DNA of 64,000 nt, taken from positions 1-64,000 of the forward strand of contig JAFDWD010000006.1 of assembly GCA_018268695.1 (NCBI GenBank), given 5' to 3'. Origin of the DNA: Actinomycetota bacterium. GTDB taxonomy: Bacteria > Actinomycetota > Thermoleophilia > Solirubrobacterales > 70-9. The translations under genes and the position numbers were made by a program. The notes below the pieces were generated by a model, which was not told the origin of the DNA, ran no database searches, and saw nothing but the letters and a program-made list of their open reading frames with translations. Positions 13,101-23,650 of this stretch are shown here, one piece after another (position 1 is the first letter of the stretch; each line of letters starts with the position of its first letter).

Positions 13101-13915
13101 GATGAAGGTGGCGCTCCCCTTATTCAAGAAGCAGCTTTTAAGGTGCTCTAACAACGACTTGTCCCATTCCTCGACATTCAGAGCTGATGAAAAATTGTAC
13201 AGTTGGTTTCGGGCTTCTCCCTTTATCAGGAAGATTAACATGAGCGAGTAGAGCAGCTATTGGAGGCTGGCTAGGAGTGCCGCATAGGGATTAGTTAGAT
13301 AGGCCTCCTTATTACTGATGAAGTCTTAGAAGTGCTGAGTCGACGACGGATTACTTGCGGGGCGAGTGCCAAACATTTCTCGCAGAATCTCGCGACGAAC
13401 CCGACATAGTACTCCAGGAAGTGGGCCACTGCCTTCACTTCGGTGAGGTTGAACTGACACGGGAAGGTTAGCAAACTATCGATCAGTACGAACAGCTCGC
13501 CTCGCAGCAGTTGCGTAATTTCGTAGGCCGACAGTGAGGGCACTTCCTCTGCGACAAGCAGATCGAGTCGTTGCTTGACTTAGGTCATGTTCTGCAGCTT
13601 CAGCAGGAAGTCTCGGGAGGTTCGACGACTGGGACCCGTGTAGCCTTCGGAATGCTGTCGAAGTGGCGCTAGCCTGTGCGAGCTGCAGTACAGTTGCTTC
13701 GATAAGCGGCACCTTACCTCTTCGTACTTCGATTCGTAAGCATCGAACCTAATAGTGACGTACTTGTCGTCGCGCTCCATAATGCGGGCCAACCGCCAGA
13801 TATTGTCGATGTCCTTGGCGTCTACGTAGTAGCCCTTGAGCAGGTGGTCCTGCAGGGAGAAGACGGGCTTCTTCGGAGGCGGATCGGGTTTGTTCGGACG
13901 TGGTAATTCAAGCAT
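7119..13915 (-). CDS. very large ubiquitin-specific protease (USP9X/USP34-like)
   Basis: A 2,244-residue deubiquitinase. The catalytic domain spans roughly residues 1360-1690: Cys box GLKNLRATCYINCLLQQ, Cys/His zinc ribbon (LVCEGCPHSSER and YYCQTCRKKVR), then the His box VVHYGSSEAGHYYSYIKD and WWEFNDEAI. About 1,300 helical-repeat-like residues precede it, including a ubiquitin-like segment near residue 840 (IDIEVRYEGKDKFIRL), a layout like USP9X/USP34. The N-terminus has a chromo/Tudor-like patch (YYVDAKDIDNIWRLARIM). Three introns: 13335-13354 (20 nt), 12584-12603 (20), 12155-12176 (22). The Cys box has R where the family has G and NC where it has NS. Expected role: removing ubiquitin from substrates in cytosol or nucleus. 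The C-terminus is Lys/Glu-rich. Total length divides exactly by three after intron removal. Confidence 0.87.
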
Positions 13916-14034
13916 CACAACAATACGGAATAATAATGTACGACTTGTCTTTTCCTTGCGGAGTGTCTATTATAATCTTTTGTCGAGCACAGCGGAGGAT
14001 CAGCCCTAAACTCAAACTAACTCATAATCAACAG

Positions 14035-14955
14035 TCATTGCTTGTTAGATGGATCGTTTGGCTTGTCCTTATTGGAAGCCTCCGGCGGAGGTTACTGAGA
14101 CGCGTCTTTGTCTGTTGTTTGTTATCCTTTTTCTTCCCTCTCTTGTTCTCGGATTGCTTCTTCGACCGCCTTTCTAATCTTCAACTGTTCTTCCACGTGC
14201 TCGGGAGTGAACATATTGTCGGGGTACCCGTCCGGGGGGGCGTCAAGGATTTTGATGTCTGGGAAGCTCTTCTTCTTCTTGCCGATCATGTCGTACAAGA
14301 CCTCCGCGTTGGTCAACAGCAGATGACGCGGAGGAAAGCTCAACAATGCCTGCTTACCTCCCTGCTTAACTATCACCTTGAGGATATGATTCAGTTAGAC
14401 GGGACCCATGTCCGAAACGGAATACGGCCCGAATTAGAACTCGGAGATAGGACCTTCGAGCACACGACCGTCATACTTCACAATTCGAATGTGATCGGCC
14501 TAAGTTTGAGAATCGTTTACGTTGAGGAGTGTCATTCTGCGAACCTGAATGTTGACGAAGTTTCTGCTACGGTAGTACGAAACCACATTGGAAAGGCACA
14601 AGACCGCTGGGACGATGCACCATAGCGGATTGGAGATGAAGTAGTAGAAGAGACCTGTGATAGCGCCCCACAAAGCAATCTTCATTCCAACGAAGCCTCT
14701 GATTCGCTTCGCGGCATTGATGCTCAACCGCAAATTGAAGATGGGATTGTGAACGGTATCCACAGGCACGGGATTCTTCAGTACCTTGTTAACACTCCTA
14801 TCGGTCAGGATTGCTTTGAGAGAAGGTAAGTCTAATTCGGCTTTTAACTAGCCAGGATTGGCGGGTGATCTCGGCTGTTTTGGGTTGCCCTCAGCGAAGC
14901 AGAAGAGACTCCTAAGGAAGAGCCTCGGGTGGAGGAACCTCTTGCTTACTATCAT
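14035..14955 (-). CDS. probable mitochondrial membrane protein, unknown
   Basis: A 306-residue single-exon protein that needs TAG/TAA as Gln at several points. The start ATG (14955) opens MIVSKRFLHPRLFLRSLF, a basic amphipathic mitochondrial-type presequence. Mid-protein, two adjacent hydrophobic helices (GMKIALWGAITGLFYYFI and LWCIVPAVLCLSNVVSYY) form a hairpin, followed by a soluble domain (VRRMTLLNVNDSQTQADH) and a Lys/Glu-rich C-terminus (EEQLKIRKAVEEAIREQE). The hairpin-plus-soluble-tail layout recalls small mitochondrial assembly factors of the TMEM186/TMEM223/TMEM70 kind, but I cannot place it in one. It is head-to-head with the TPR gene, only 30 nt between the two start codons, with a TATAAATATTAA-like tract between. 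Confidence 0.72.
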
Positions 14956-14985
14956 CAGGAGTTAATATTTATAGTCGGCTCGGAG
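14956..14985. promoter_or_regulatory. 30-nt bidirectional start region
   Basis: The whole space between two divergent ATGs. It contains the AT-rich core TTAATATTTATAG, which reads as TATAAATATTAA on the other strand. Any promoter and both 5' leaders must fit here or overlap the coding regions. Inferred from position only. Confidence 0.45.
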
Positions 14986-17435
14986 ATGCTTCAGGAACTC
15001 GACAAGATCATGTTCAACAAGGACTTCAGCAAGATCGGGCTGGTGCCTCTGTTGGAAGGCGCTAACGACGTCGAGTATTCGCTGGAACAGTTGCTCAGGG
15101 GCAAGGCCGCAATCTACTGCCGCCTTTCCGAAGTCGAAAGACTCTCGGAGGAGTCTCGGGTTGAACTAGAGGATATGATTGACAAGCTTCCGCTGCCAAC
15201 CCACCTCACAGAGCTGGCCGTTGAGAAGTGCCAGTTGCGCGCGAGCCTGTGCCAGTTTGCCATGACGATTTCCTCCGAATACGAAAGGCAGTTGTAGGCT
15301 AGCATTAAGGAGCTTCCACCACTGCAGCGGCTGCTCACCCTTCCACTGTACCACAACATCGTGCAGCTGCCGTACCTCGCCACATGCCTACTATAGCTGT
15401 ACATACGCAAGCTCTGCATCGTCAGCGTGGATAGCGCCTTCATCGACGAGCTCAGCGCAGTGCTGAACTTCCACATCCGCATCTACCAGGTGCTCAGCAG
15501 GAACCCTGAGCAGTACGTGAACGGTGGGCTGTTGATGCGGCACCTGTACAATATCATCGTGCACCGGCTGATCAGCTACTACAACACCAACCTCAAGGTG
15601 CAGTACCGCGATGTCCTGGCCAGCTACTGCAGCATGTTCGGGAGTACCTATCAGGAGCTGCTCACCAGCAAGCTGCAGATGTGCCTCCTCTACAACATCC
15701 TCAAAATCGTGGCCCCCATGAACGAGCAGGAACAGGTCGATCTAACTGCAGTCTTCGTCTATCTCAAGGCTAATCCACAACCCCAGCTGCTCAAGGAAAA
15801 GGTGTTCTGCTTGTTCGCGAGACTTAACGAGCTTATAGATGAGCGTAGCTACCGACTGCTGAACAGTGCGGGCGAGGACGCTCGTGCCCAGAAGTCCGTA
15901 CGGACGCACTTGTGGCCGCAGCTATACATCTTCTGCTCGCTCAACCTCAACTTCATTACCTTGAAGCTGGAGGAAGTCGTGAAGCAGATTATTACGCACC
16001 GACTGCCCTCGCTACTGTCGTTCCTGGGCCTGCGCTATCAGATGGTAGACGAGTGGTTACGCAGAACAACACCACAAAGCTGTTTGTGGAGAAGGTTTAC
16101 GACAGCCCCTTCAACCACGAAATCCAAACCATCAAGCTCTGCTTCGAGCTCTTCAATTCCGAGGAGTTCGACAAGCTGGCGTAGCTAGCCGAAAACGTAC
16201 TATCGTCGGAGGCGTGCAAGCAGCTGCGCGAACGCCAGATCCTCGTGGTAATGTGCTCGATCTTTAAGGGTGTGGTCATGCAGAACTTCGAAGAGGGACT
16301 CGTCTTCGCGAAGCTCAACCACTTCGAGTTCGGTCTCAAGGACAAGGAAGGCAAGCTGCAGTCGATTCTCAGCGAGGAGACGCTGTTATAGCATGTGGGG
16401 TTCGCGTACTACAACGCCGCCAAACACTCGGAGTACCTTTCGAACAAACTGGCGTACTCCGCCAAGGCACTGGAGAACTTCCTGCGCAGCTACGAGCTCA
16501 ACAGGGAAAACTACCTGCTGAGCTACTCGCTGGGCAAGCTGTACCTGCAGAACTACGACTATGACTCTGCCTATAAGTTCGCGTCTGCGGCCTGTAAGAA
16601 CAACAAGGACAATTGGTAGCCGTTTGCGCTGCTGGCTTGCGTCTACATGTGCCGCAAGAAGCACCATAAAGCCGAGCTCATCGTTCGCGAACTGCTTAAC
16701 AGGCACCCGCACTGCCCAACGCTGTACTACGTACGTGCCTACACCGAAGCCTACAAGATTCTGCAAGACGTCTACACAAATGAGGAGGTGGAGGCCTCGA
16801 AGTTCCTCGGTAACGACTACTATGAAAGCTACAAGGAGCGAGTGCTCCGCAGCAAGGACGTCAGACACGTACTGCACCTGCTGCAGCGATACTTCCGCAT
16901 GCTCGTCTACGAGCAGTTCGACGAGGTAGCCTACGATGAGCAGTTCCTGGCGAAGGTGCGACTGTAACCGGAGATGTACGAAGACTAGTTGCTCACCAGC
17001 AACTACTTCAAGGCCATGGAGAATTGCTTCGATGTGCTGTTCCACCTCGACCAGGTGGCCCTTTGCGACTTCATCGTCAAGAAGCTGGCCAGCGAGAGCA
17101 AGCGGCAGGACTTTGGCTACCGCTACTACAAGGGCAAGGTGCACGAAAAAAAGAAGGAGTTGAGCATGGCGGTCGAGGAGTACTCGCAGCTACTGCTCAG
17201 CCAGCCCTACCACCCCGAAGCACTGATCAGCCTGTCCTTGCTCGAGAAGGATAACGAGAAGGCCAACCAGTACATATAGCTGGCCTCGAAGTTTCGCGAC
17301 AACGACGACTTCAATTACGCGAAAGGCATGTGCCTGAGCCGTATCGGTGAGTTCGAGCGGGCGCACAGTTACTTCCTCAAGGAGGCACGGACCTGCTGGC
17401 TCGACTCCCTTCCCGACTTCATGTACTACTACTGA
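14986..17435 (+). CDS. TPR-repeat protein, TTC7-like
   Basis: 809 residues, one 20-nt intron at 16045-16064 joining LRYQM to NNTTKLFVEK. The N-terminal two thirds are all-helical. The C-terminal third shows tetratricopeptide-like repeats (ALENFLRSYELNRENYLL; SYSLGKLYLQNYDYDSAY; LSMAVEEYSQLLLSQPYH; EALISLSLLEKDNEKANQ). Size and helical-then-TPR order resemble TTC7, a scaffold of the plasma-membrane PI4-kinase complex, but BBS- or IFT-type TPR proteins are alternatives. No signal peptide or membrane segment. An upstream in-frame stretch back to 14866 has no ATG, so ATG 14986 is used. Ends YYY-TGA, 17 nt from the convergent B-box gene. Confidence 0.75.
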
Positions 17436-17452
17436 TCGGTGCGCAGTCGTTG

Positions 17453-18379
17453 TCATTTTTTCTTAGCCGGGTCGAATATGCTGACTTTTTTGACCAGCCG
17501 TTTATCCTCGGGGTCTTGTTGTACTGGAGATCCGACGAGTATCAGGTTGAGGCTCTTCAAGTCTTCAATGCGTATCGAGTTTCGCAGCAGATCCGCAGCT
17601 GCAGCCTTCATCGCTTTGCCGATGCGTTCCTAATTGACTGCGTAAGCACATACTTTACACTCAACCACCGGCAGCGAGTCAATCATCGCGTTCATGTAAG
17701 CTGTCGCTCGCTCGAGGTTCTCTTCGAATGGAACCGCACTCGCAGCAATTCGTTGGATAGCGCTGAGCGTGTTCTTGAACTCTACAAGCCATTCCCCCGC
17801 CTTCTTCTTGGGTTCGGTTATTAGCTTGAAGGTGATGTTGTTGACGTTCGAGTAGTACTTGTGGCTGCGACCGTAAGCCACCAACGGCTCGATCAGCTTC
17901 GCGAATATTTCGAAGTTTTCCTTGTAGGTCTTGAGGTACGAGTCAAGGGATAGGGACAGCTCTTTTCGGGCCTCCTCCACGGCGACTTCAAAGCTCCGAA
18001 GGATATTTCTGATCTCCTCTTCGAGCTGGTAGCGGATCGAGTTTAGGTGGTTTTCTATTGCGCCGAAATGCCGTAGTCGATCCTCCTGCCACTTGATAAG
18101 TTCCTCATTGTCCTTCCCGCATATCTTCCGGTAGAGCCGGTCAACTGTTGCTCGGTCCTTATCAGCAAGTCCGGCCAGCTGGTTAAATCCCTCCCAACTG
18201 CCCTTGACATTGGATTCGTGGTAGAGATGTTTGTTTTTGATGTCGAATTCGCTCAGGCAGCCGGGACACAGCAGTGGAATGCAGCTGCACTGTAGCTCCG
18301 TGCAGACGCTCGTGACCTTTTGTTTGGGATGCAACTCGCAGACAATTTCTGGTCGCACCAAAAAGGAATTTTCAAACAT
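17453..18379 (-). CDS. B-box-like zinc-binding coiled-coil protein
   Basis: 308 residues. The N-terminus shows a B-box-type Cys/His array: CELHPKQK, VCTELQCSC, PLLCPGCLSEFD and HLYHES. A long helical, coiled-coil-prone segment follows (RHFGAIENHLNSIRYQLE; RSFEVAVEEARKELSLSL), like TRIM-family proteins without a RING. The original stop-like TAG at 17630 reads as Gln, adding about 60 residues (QERIGKAMKAAAADLLRN) to TGA 17453-17455. Such B-box/coiled-coil proteins are common in ciliates and usually of unknown role. Start MFENSFLVRPEIVCE at 18379; a TATACTC tract precedes it. Confidence 0.78.
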
Positions 18380-18419
18380 CTACGAGTATAAAAGTTGGAT
18401 GAAATAGGTTTGGAAACGT

Positions 18420-18518
18420 ATGGTGGGGGAAGTCATCTTTATGCTGGCTTGTCTGGCAGCCTGCAGAACATTAAAAGGATCGAAGGTTGGACTTCTATTA
18501 AATTTGGAAGAAAGATGA
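18420..18518 (+). CDS. short upstream ORF with a duplicated leader, 32 codons
   Basis: ATG at 18420, TGA at 18516-18518. It encodes MVGEVIFMLACLAACRTL and a short tail. Its DNA at 18432-18485 closely resembles the leader-coding DNA of the next gene (18536-18589). Its TGA overlaps the next ATG in the sequence ATGA. It may be a decayed tandem copy of the leader exon, a regulatory upstream ORF, or a tiny secreted peptide; translation is not shown. Confidence 0.35.
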   Translation: MVGEVIFMLACLAACRTLKGSKVGLLLNLEER

Positions 18519-18589
18519 ATAAGCAAGCCTTTGCGGTGATCTTGATGCTGGTTTGTCTGACAACCTGCAGAACCATTAGATCATCAAAG
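18432..18589 (+). repeat. imperfect tandem duplication of a signal-peptide segment
   Basis: Two 54-nt copies begin 104 nt apart (18432-18485 and 18536-18589). Both contain ATGCTGG-TTGTCTG and CCTGCAGAAC and align end to end without a gap; differences are scattered single bases. The peptides are VIFMLACLAACRTLKGSK and VILMLVCLTTCRTIRSSK. Confidence 0.8.
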
Positions 18590-18889
18590 CATCTTATGCG
18601 TCCTCCGAACTACATCAGGGCCATCAATTTTGACAATCAAAGTGGTCAGGAAGCAACGGTCTCAGTCAAGTTTCTGAGCGGAACTTCGGATAACTACAGT
18701 CTTCCCGATGGATAGAAGACGCAAGTCGAAAAAGAGATCGACAAGGGAAGCTGGACCGCAGTAGATCCAATCACAGCCGCGAAGGTCACGGTGAAAGATC
18801 AGGTGACGAGTCTAGATACTGTACCGACTGGTGTGGAGGTACGGCAGTATACAATCAACCCCGACGGAACTCTCACGAGAAGAAAGTGA
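18515..18889 (+). CDS. small secreted protein
   Basis: 124 residues. MNKQAFAVILMLVCLTTC is a clear secretory signal peptide. The mature part (NYIRAINFDNQSGQEATV, VSVKFLSGTSDNY, EKEIDKGSWTAVDPITA) looks like one small beta-sandwich domain, with no Cys after the leader apart from the cleavage region. Function unknown. The frame upstream of this ATG is open but has no other ATG. One TAG (18714-18716) is read as Gln. The leader is duplicated just upstream. Confidence 0.72.
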
Positions 18890-18974
18890 CTCGCGCACCC
18901 TGTTTGCTGCTGTTTCTATTGATAAGCTGTTATAGTTGTTTAACCAGCTCCCAATCGCTAATTCAAATTGAGCC

Positions 18975-21002
18975 ATGTCCCTTTCCAAGCGATCCACGTA
19001 ACCACAGCAGAAGCACAGAGCACAGCCCACCGACAGCATGTCCACGCACTTCCTGGAGCTAAGCAGCACCCTCGCCAATACCACCAACATGAGTCGCAGG
19101 AGCATGGCCTGCGGCAAGAGTCTCAAGAAGATCCCCAAGGTCATCAACAGCCTCGAAAAGAACATTCAAACCCTCAAGAAGTACTGCACTGAAATGGCTC
19201 GTGAACGTCCCTCGAAGAGCGGTAGGAATTCGAGCAAGCAACCTAACCACAACGACTCGAAGAACGCAACGCTGGAGCGGTCATCGGGTAGTATTGATAT
19301 TGACTGGGTGCGCAATGCCTATGCTACTAGCTTCGGTCATGCCACAAACAATCTTGTGGAGCTGTATGAGTTCTACAGGAACCATCTCGAAAAGAGTGCG
19401 ATCAGCAACGGTACCTCCTTTTCTCAATCCAATCACAGTACGTCGATTGTACGGCTTGCCTGCACGTCGAGCATCAGCGGCCGTGAGGAATCTAAGAGCT
19501 CTCAGTCTCGATTGACCCCTTCTCTGGTCAGTAAGGAAGATTCTCAGGAGGCGCCAGCGAAGACCTTTCGAAGAGTATCGGAGAGGGTGCCTCACAGTAG
19601 GCCTGTACTCAACGAAGAGCGCGAAATCGCCTTTAACGATAGCCTTCTTAACGAGAATTCGAGGAGTATCAACGTCCATAACAATTCAGTCGGACACGAT
19701 AGCACTCTCCGAACGAAGACAGTTTCGACGAACTATTACAACTGCCCAAGCCGCAAGAACGAAGATATGCCTCTGGCGAAGCAGCAACTCAGCAGCAGCC
19801 ACGACAATCCGTCTGCGGAGGTACCGAAGGACAACACTCGAAAGAAGCGGGATCCAGGGAGCATGCCGCTCCAACAGAAGATCCTTCGAATCTAAACAGA
19901 AGCCGATCGAGAGATAAGACCTCCATCTCGTCATGAAGTTAAGAAGTTCTAGCTGAATCTAGCAGCTGAGTTAGCCACTACTGCAAAGCCGGACGTCTCT
20001 GTTCCAAAGGCTTCTTAAGCTTCGCATTTGCCTCCGAAGCCCAGCCATAAGGTTGTGATACTTTCTTAATCGGACAAACCAGCACCGACCAACGAGAAGA
20101 TTGCTGCAATAATGTCAAATACACTCGTGACCAAGACATAAATTCATCTTCAAAGAGGCAGCCTACCTAACAGCGGAACCGGCCTAAACATATCTACCAA
20201 CTGCAGCGCCATCCCGGCCAAGCCAATGCAGTCATGGAGTCGACCTGCAGCAGGCACTCCGCATGTTGCGTCAGCTTTGTATCCACCGGTAGCGCCGAAA
20301 CGATTCATTAACGACCCTCCCGAGAAGTCACCGGATAACGATCACAAGAACGACTTCGACAGTCGGATGATTTACGAGAAAAACATGCTTATCAACAAGC
20401 GCAAGCAAGAAATTAACTCGAAGCTAAGGCATAAAGAGAAGGTGACCGAGAGCGAGAGCAACGCTAATGAATGTGCTCCTTTGTCTCTAAACGAGGCTAT
20501 TCTGCTGGATCCTATTTCGCCCGTTGGTGTCCAAGCTTCGGAAGTAGAGTGTCCCTATGAAGAAGCAGGATTGTTCGATGAAGCCCTCGAACTGAAGAAA
20601 GAGAAGTTGCCATTGTCGAAGCATGATCTCTCGCTGTGGGAAAACATGAACCTAGTCTAGGAGATGCATCACAACGGCGAGCTCTCTCACCTCAAGAACA
20701 GCAAGAACTGCAAGGAGAACATTATTGCACCGGCCCTCGAACTTATCAAGAAAAAGAAGAGCTTTAAGAAGTCAAAGTTCTACGTCGAGGATATCCCTCA
20801 CCCCAAGAAGACAACCCGGCAGGTGCAGCTCATTGACATCGATGGTATGAGCCCTGAGACATTCAAGACCAAAGAAAGGCCCAAAAAGAATAAGAAGTCC
20901 GCCAGCAAATAAGACAGCCTGCTGGGATGCGACATCAGTATAGGAGAGCCTCGCGCCGACCCGCTCCTCAATGAAATCGAGAGCATAGAATTCGATTTGT
21001 GA
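18975..21002 (+). CDS. Ser/Lys-rich hypothetical protein
   Basis: 675 residues without an intron. The start ATG 18975 (MSLSKRSTQPQQKHRAQP) is in frame with the inner ATG 19038 through a TAA read as Gln. The N-terminal 100 residues include a helical stretch (SLKKIPKVINSLEKNIQT). The rest is low-complexity and rich in Ser, Pro, Lys and Asn, with basic clusters near the end (ELIKKKKSFKKSKFYVE; KTKERPKKNKKSASK). No catalytic domain is recognised. Composition suggests a disordered cytoskeletal or nuclear protein. The C-terminus is acidic (EPRADPLLNEIESIEFDL). It lies 85 nt downstream of the secreted-protein gene on the same strand. Confidence 0.72.
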
Positions 21003-21081
21003 ATACTCTTCCGCCTTTACGACAATAATATGAGGCACCCTAATTCGGCTCGTTGAGGTAGTGCCTCTCTCTATTAATTTG

Positions 21082-22320
21082 ATGAAGCCAAGGAATTCGT
21101 ACTGCGACGGCGCCGACTCTGTTCCCGTCGAGAAGGCAATACGCAGGCACAGCCACACAGGTGCCATTGTCTACGATGATCGGATGGTGCCTTCGCGTCG
21201 ATCAACCGAAACCAACCTCAAGAGAAACTCCACACTCGCTAGAGCTTCTCCCAAGTTCAAGTCTGATCCCTACGAGCGGTACTTAAGCCTGGAGATGCTG
21301 CCACAACACAAGAACTCCTCTCAGTAAAATATTTGCAAGGTACTCGCAAGACGCTCCATCCCAGTTCCTCACAAAGGACCTGACATCAAGCCCTATCGAA
21401 CGATCAAGGTGGATGGGTGGACGAACGAGTTCTATTCGAACCTTCTTGACTGGAGCTACAATAACTATATCGGAGTGGCGAGTGGTTCTTGTGTGGATGT
21501 CGTGAATCCCTACAGTGACGGATCCCAAATCAGAAAGTCTATCACCAGCATCAGCTATTCCTTCATCCATGATGTGTCTTCAATTGCCTTTAGCCCTCAA
21601 TCAACGAAGTATGTTACGGGCCTCTCAAATGGATAACTCCACGTCGTGGACTACGTTAAGAACAAGGAGGTGATTGCGTCAAACATATCCCTTCATCGTG
21701 TCAGCGCCATCGAATGGAAGAAGCTTATCTTCTGCGGCGGAAGGAACTGTGAGGTGTATGCTTTTGACATACGATCTCCGCTGTGTGCTGCAGTTCTACA
21801 TTCGGGTAAGTCAGAAGTGTGCGGAATCAAGCAGTTCGACAATCTGGTGGCTGTGGGAACCAACAGCAACTCAGTGACCATCTACGATATCAGGAAGGGC
21901 AGATAGGTCGATAAGTATCATCATGCGGCTTGTGTCAAGGCTCTCTGCTGGGATCGCAGTGGCTAACACCTCTATTCCGGAGGTGGATGTACTGACCGTC
22001 GAATATTCAAATGGAGCGCTAAGTAAACTGCAGTCGTGGCGGGCGTCACCACCGATTCGCAGATCTGCAACCTCGTCCATTCGAAGAGCAGCAACGACAT
22101 CACTGCATGCTTCGGTTACCCGCTGAACGAGATCAGTGTATGGAACAGTCGGCTCACCAAGACATCCACCTTCCGCAACAACAAGAAGGGTCGAGTGTTG
22201 TATGCTGTCCTAAACCAGCCTGGCGACAAGCTCGTAACTGGCAACGGCCGCGGCGACATCTAGTTCTGGCGACCCTTCGACTGCCCGGGCGATGGCCTGT
22301 CACCGACTGACTGCCGCTGA
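21082..22320 (+). CDS. FZR1: APC/C activator, CDC20/CDH1 family
   Basis: 412 residues. A C-box-like YDDRMVPSR (consensus DRFIPxR) lies near residue 35. The hallmark linker QNICKVLARRSIPVPHKG leads to DGWTNEFYSNLLDWS and a seven-bladed WD40 propeller (DVSSIAFSPQSTKYVTG; VCGIKQFDNLVAVGTNS; VKALCWDRSGQHLYSGGG). CDC20 and CDH1 recruit substrates to the anaphase-promoting complex; the C-box wording fits CDH1/FZR1 slightly better. The C-terminal Ile-Arg dipeptide that binds the APC/C in other eukaryotes is missing: the chain ends SPTDCR. ATG 21082 is used because a TGA at 21031 closes the frame upstream, so a short upstream exon remains possible. Confidence 0.83.
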
Positions 22321-22359
22321 CAGCTTTCGATTGTGGTTGGTATAATAACGGATACTTAT

Positions 22360-23070
22360 ATGACGACAGAGCGCGCCACTAGTCACTTCGGGAAGAATAA
22401 CTTTTCCCTGCGGAGTCCCTTCAAGCTCTACGATAGCGATAAGGAGAACCAAGCAGTGAACACGCACAAAAAACCGAAGGTGTCGACCGAGCGATCGGTA
22501 ACATCTCACTTCGATAGTAAGGAATATTCGAGTACGAACAGCTTGTATGCGGGAAGGTTGTAGATGAAGCTCAGCTCGGTCAGCCACTCCCTTGCGGACT
22601 GCCGAAAGCAGCTCAAGGCCGTTACTGAATAGCGCAACTGTCTAAAATTGATCTGCGAAAAGCAGTCAGCCAGGCTGTCGCAAAGCAACAACAAAAGCCA
22701 GCTGTAAATTTTAAAGTAGGACTACCAACTGCAAATCGAGGAACTGCAGAAAGAGCGGTAGAAGGTGGGATAACTACTGACCCAGATCAATGCGGACCAC
22801 GTGAAAGAAATCGAGTAGATGGAGGCACGGCTTGAGCGCAGCGCGGGAGCTACGGTTCTATTGGAGAGAAAGTGTGAGAATTTGACCGAATAGAATCGAA
22901 GGCTGCAACAACAGAGCGAAATGTTGATGTCGAATCTTATGGAAAAGGACGTTTAAATTGAGAAAATCAAAGAAGAGCTATTCTAGAAGCGGAACGTCGA
23001 CAAGAAGTATCGGCTCGCGCTGCAGGAGCTCGAAAGGCTCGACCAATCGGGCCGCAAGGTGGCTTTCTGA
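22360..23070 (+). CDS. coiled-coil protein
   Basis: 236 residues. After a Ser-rich N-terminus (SDKENQAVNTHKKPKV) the chain is almost pure heptad coiled coil (YQLQIEELQKERQKVGQL; CENLTEQNRRLQQQSEML; EKIKEELFQKRNVDKKY). More than ten TAG/TAA codons serve as Gln, so the gene is invisible under the standard code. TATAATAA sits about 20 nt before the ATG. TGA 23068-23070 is taken as the stop, but the same frame stays open and protein-like for another 300 nt, so a 3' exon may exist. Confidence 0.72.
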
Positions 23071-23390
23071 CTGTATTGCATTTATCTACTTTAATCGAAG
23101 CATACGAAACCGCCGAAGCAACTATTACGAAATCGAAGTGGCAGCTCGGTTCTCGAATCGCCTCTCGGGGTTTCCCCACCGGTAAAATTTATGGCAAATT
23201 TGGAATGTTTCATTAACTACCTCAACTCGTATTCACCTACTTAAACAATGCCGCTTGTTGAGTAGCGCCATTTTTTATTCAAATTCCGCGGATCGACGTC
23301 GGACTATCGCCAAGCTCTGCAAACCTAGCTCTTCATTATTCCACCCCTAAGGTAGATAGTTTTGAGATGGCTTCAGGATTTGACTATAAT
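23071..23390. other. unassigned stretch, possible 3' exon
   Basis: No secure gene. In the plus frame continuous with the preceding coiled-coil gene it reads SGSSVLESPLGVSPPVKF, NLECFINYLNSYSPTQ and LFKFRGSTSDYRQALQ without TGA. A 42-nt GT-AG segment (23058-23099) would remove the TGA at 23068 and keep frame, but it is twice the usual intron size. The minus strand is open as well, which is expected of antisense here. Confidence 0.3.
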
Positions 23391-23628
23391 TCAAAGGATA
23401 TGCACAATCAGGCGCCTACAGCCGAACTGGTCTTATTCAGACTCAGCCAGCTCTCGTACAGTCGTTTTGGGCGTGTAGTCTGAGAAATCTGTCAACTGAG
23501 TCTTCTCTTTTCGGAACCTTCCTCCCGCCTCGTTTAAAAGCTCTGAGCCGAGTGGCTCGCAGGATTTATAATTCAAGCCTGTCATCCTCCATCCTTTGCA
23601 TGAATTCTTGTTGTTGCATAACGTCCAT
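23391..23628 (-). CDS. small hypothetical protein with one intron
   Basis: 71 residues: MDVMQQQEFMQRMEDDRL, then RATRLRAFKRGGRK joined by a 22-nt intron (23496-23517) to LTDFSDYTPKTTVREL, ending RRLIVHIL. Without the intron the frame stops at once; with it the product is coherent, amphipathic and basic. No family recognised. It starts 22 nt downstream of the stop of the next minus-strand gene, and TATTATAATTATT lies just before it. Confidence 0.6.
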
Positions 23629-23650
23629 TTCGATTATTTGCCTGACTATC

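Noticed and set aside
16386..17144. 252-residue minus-strand ORF
   Set aside because: Antisense of the TPR gene; no start context and no family resemblance.
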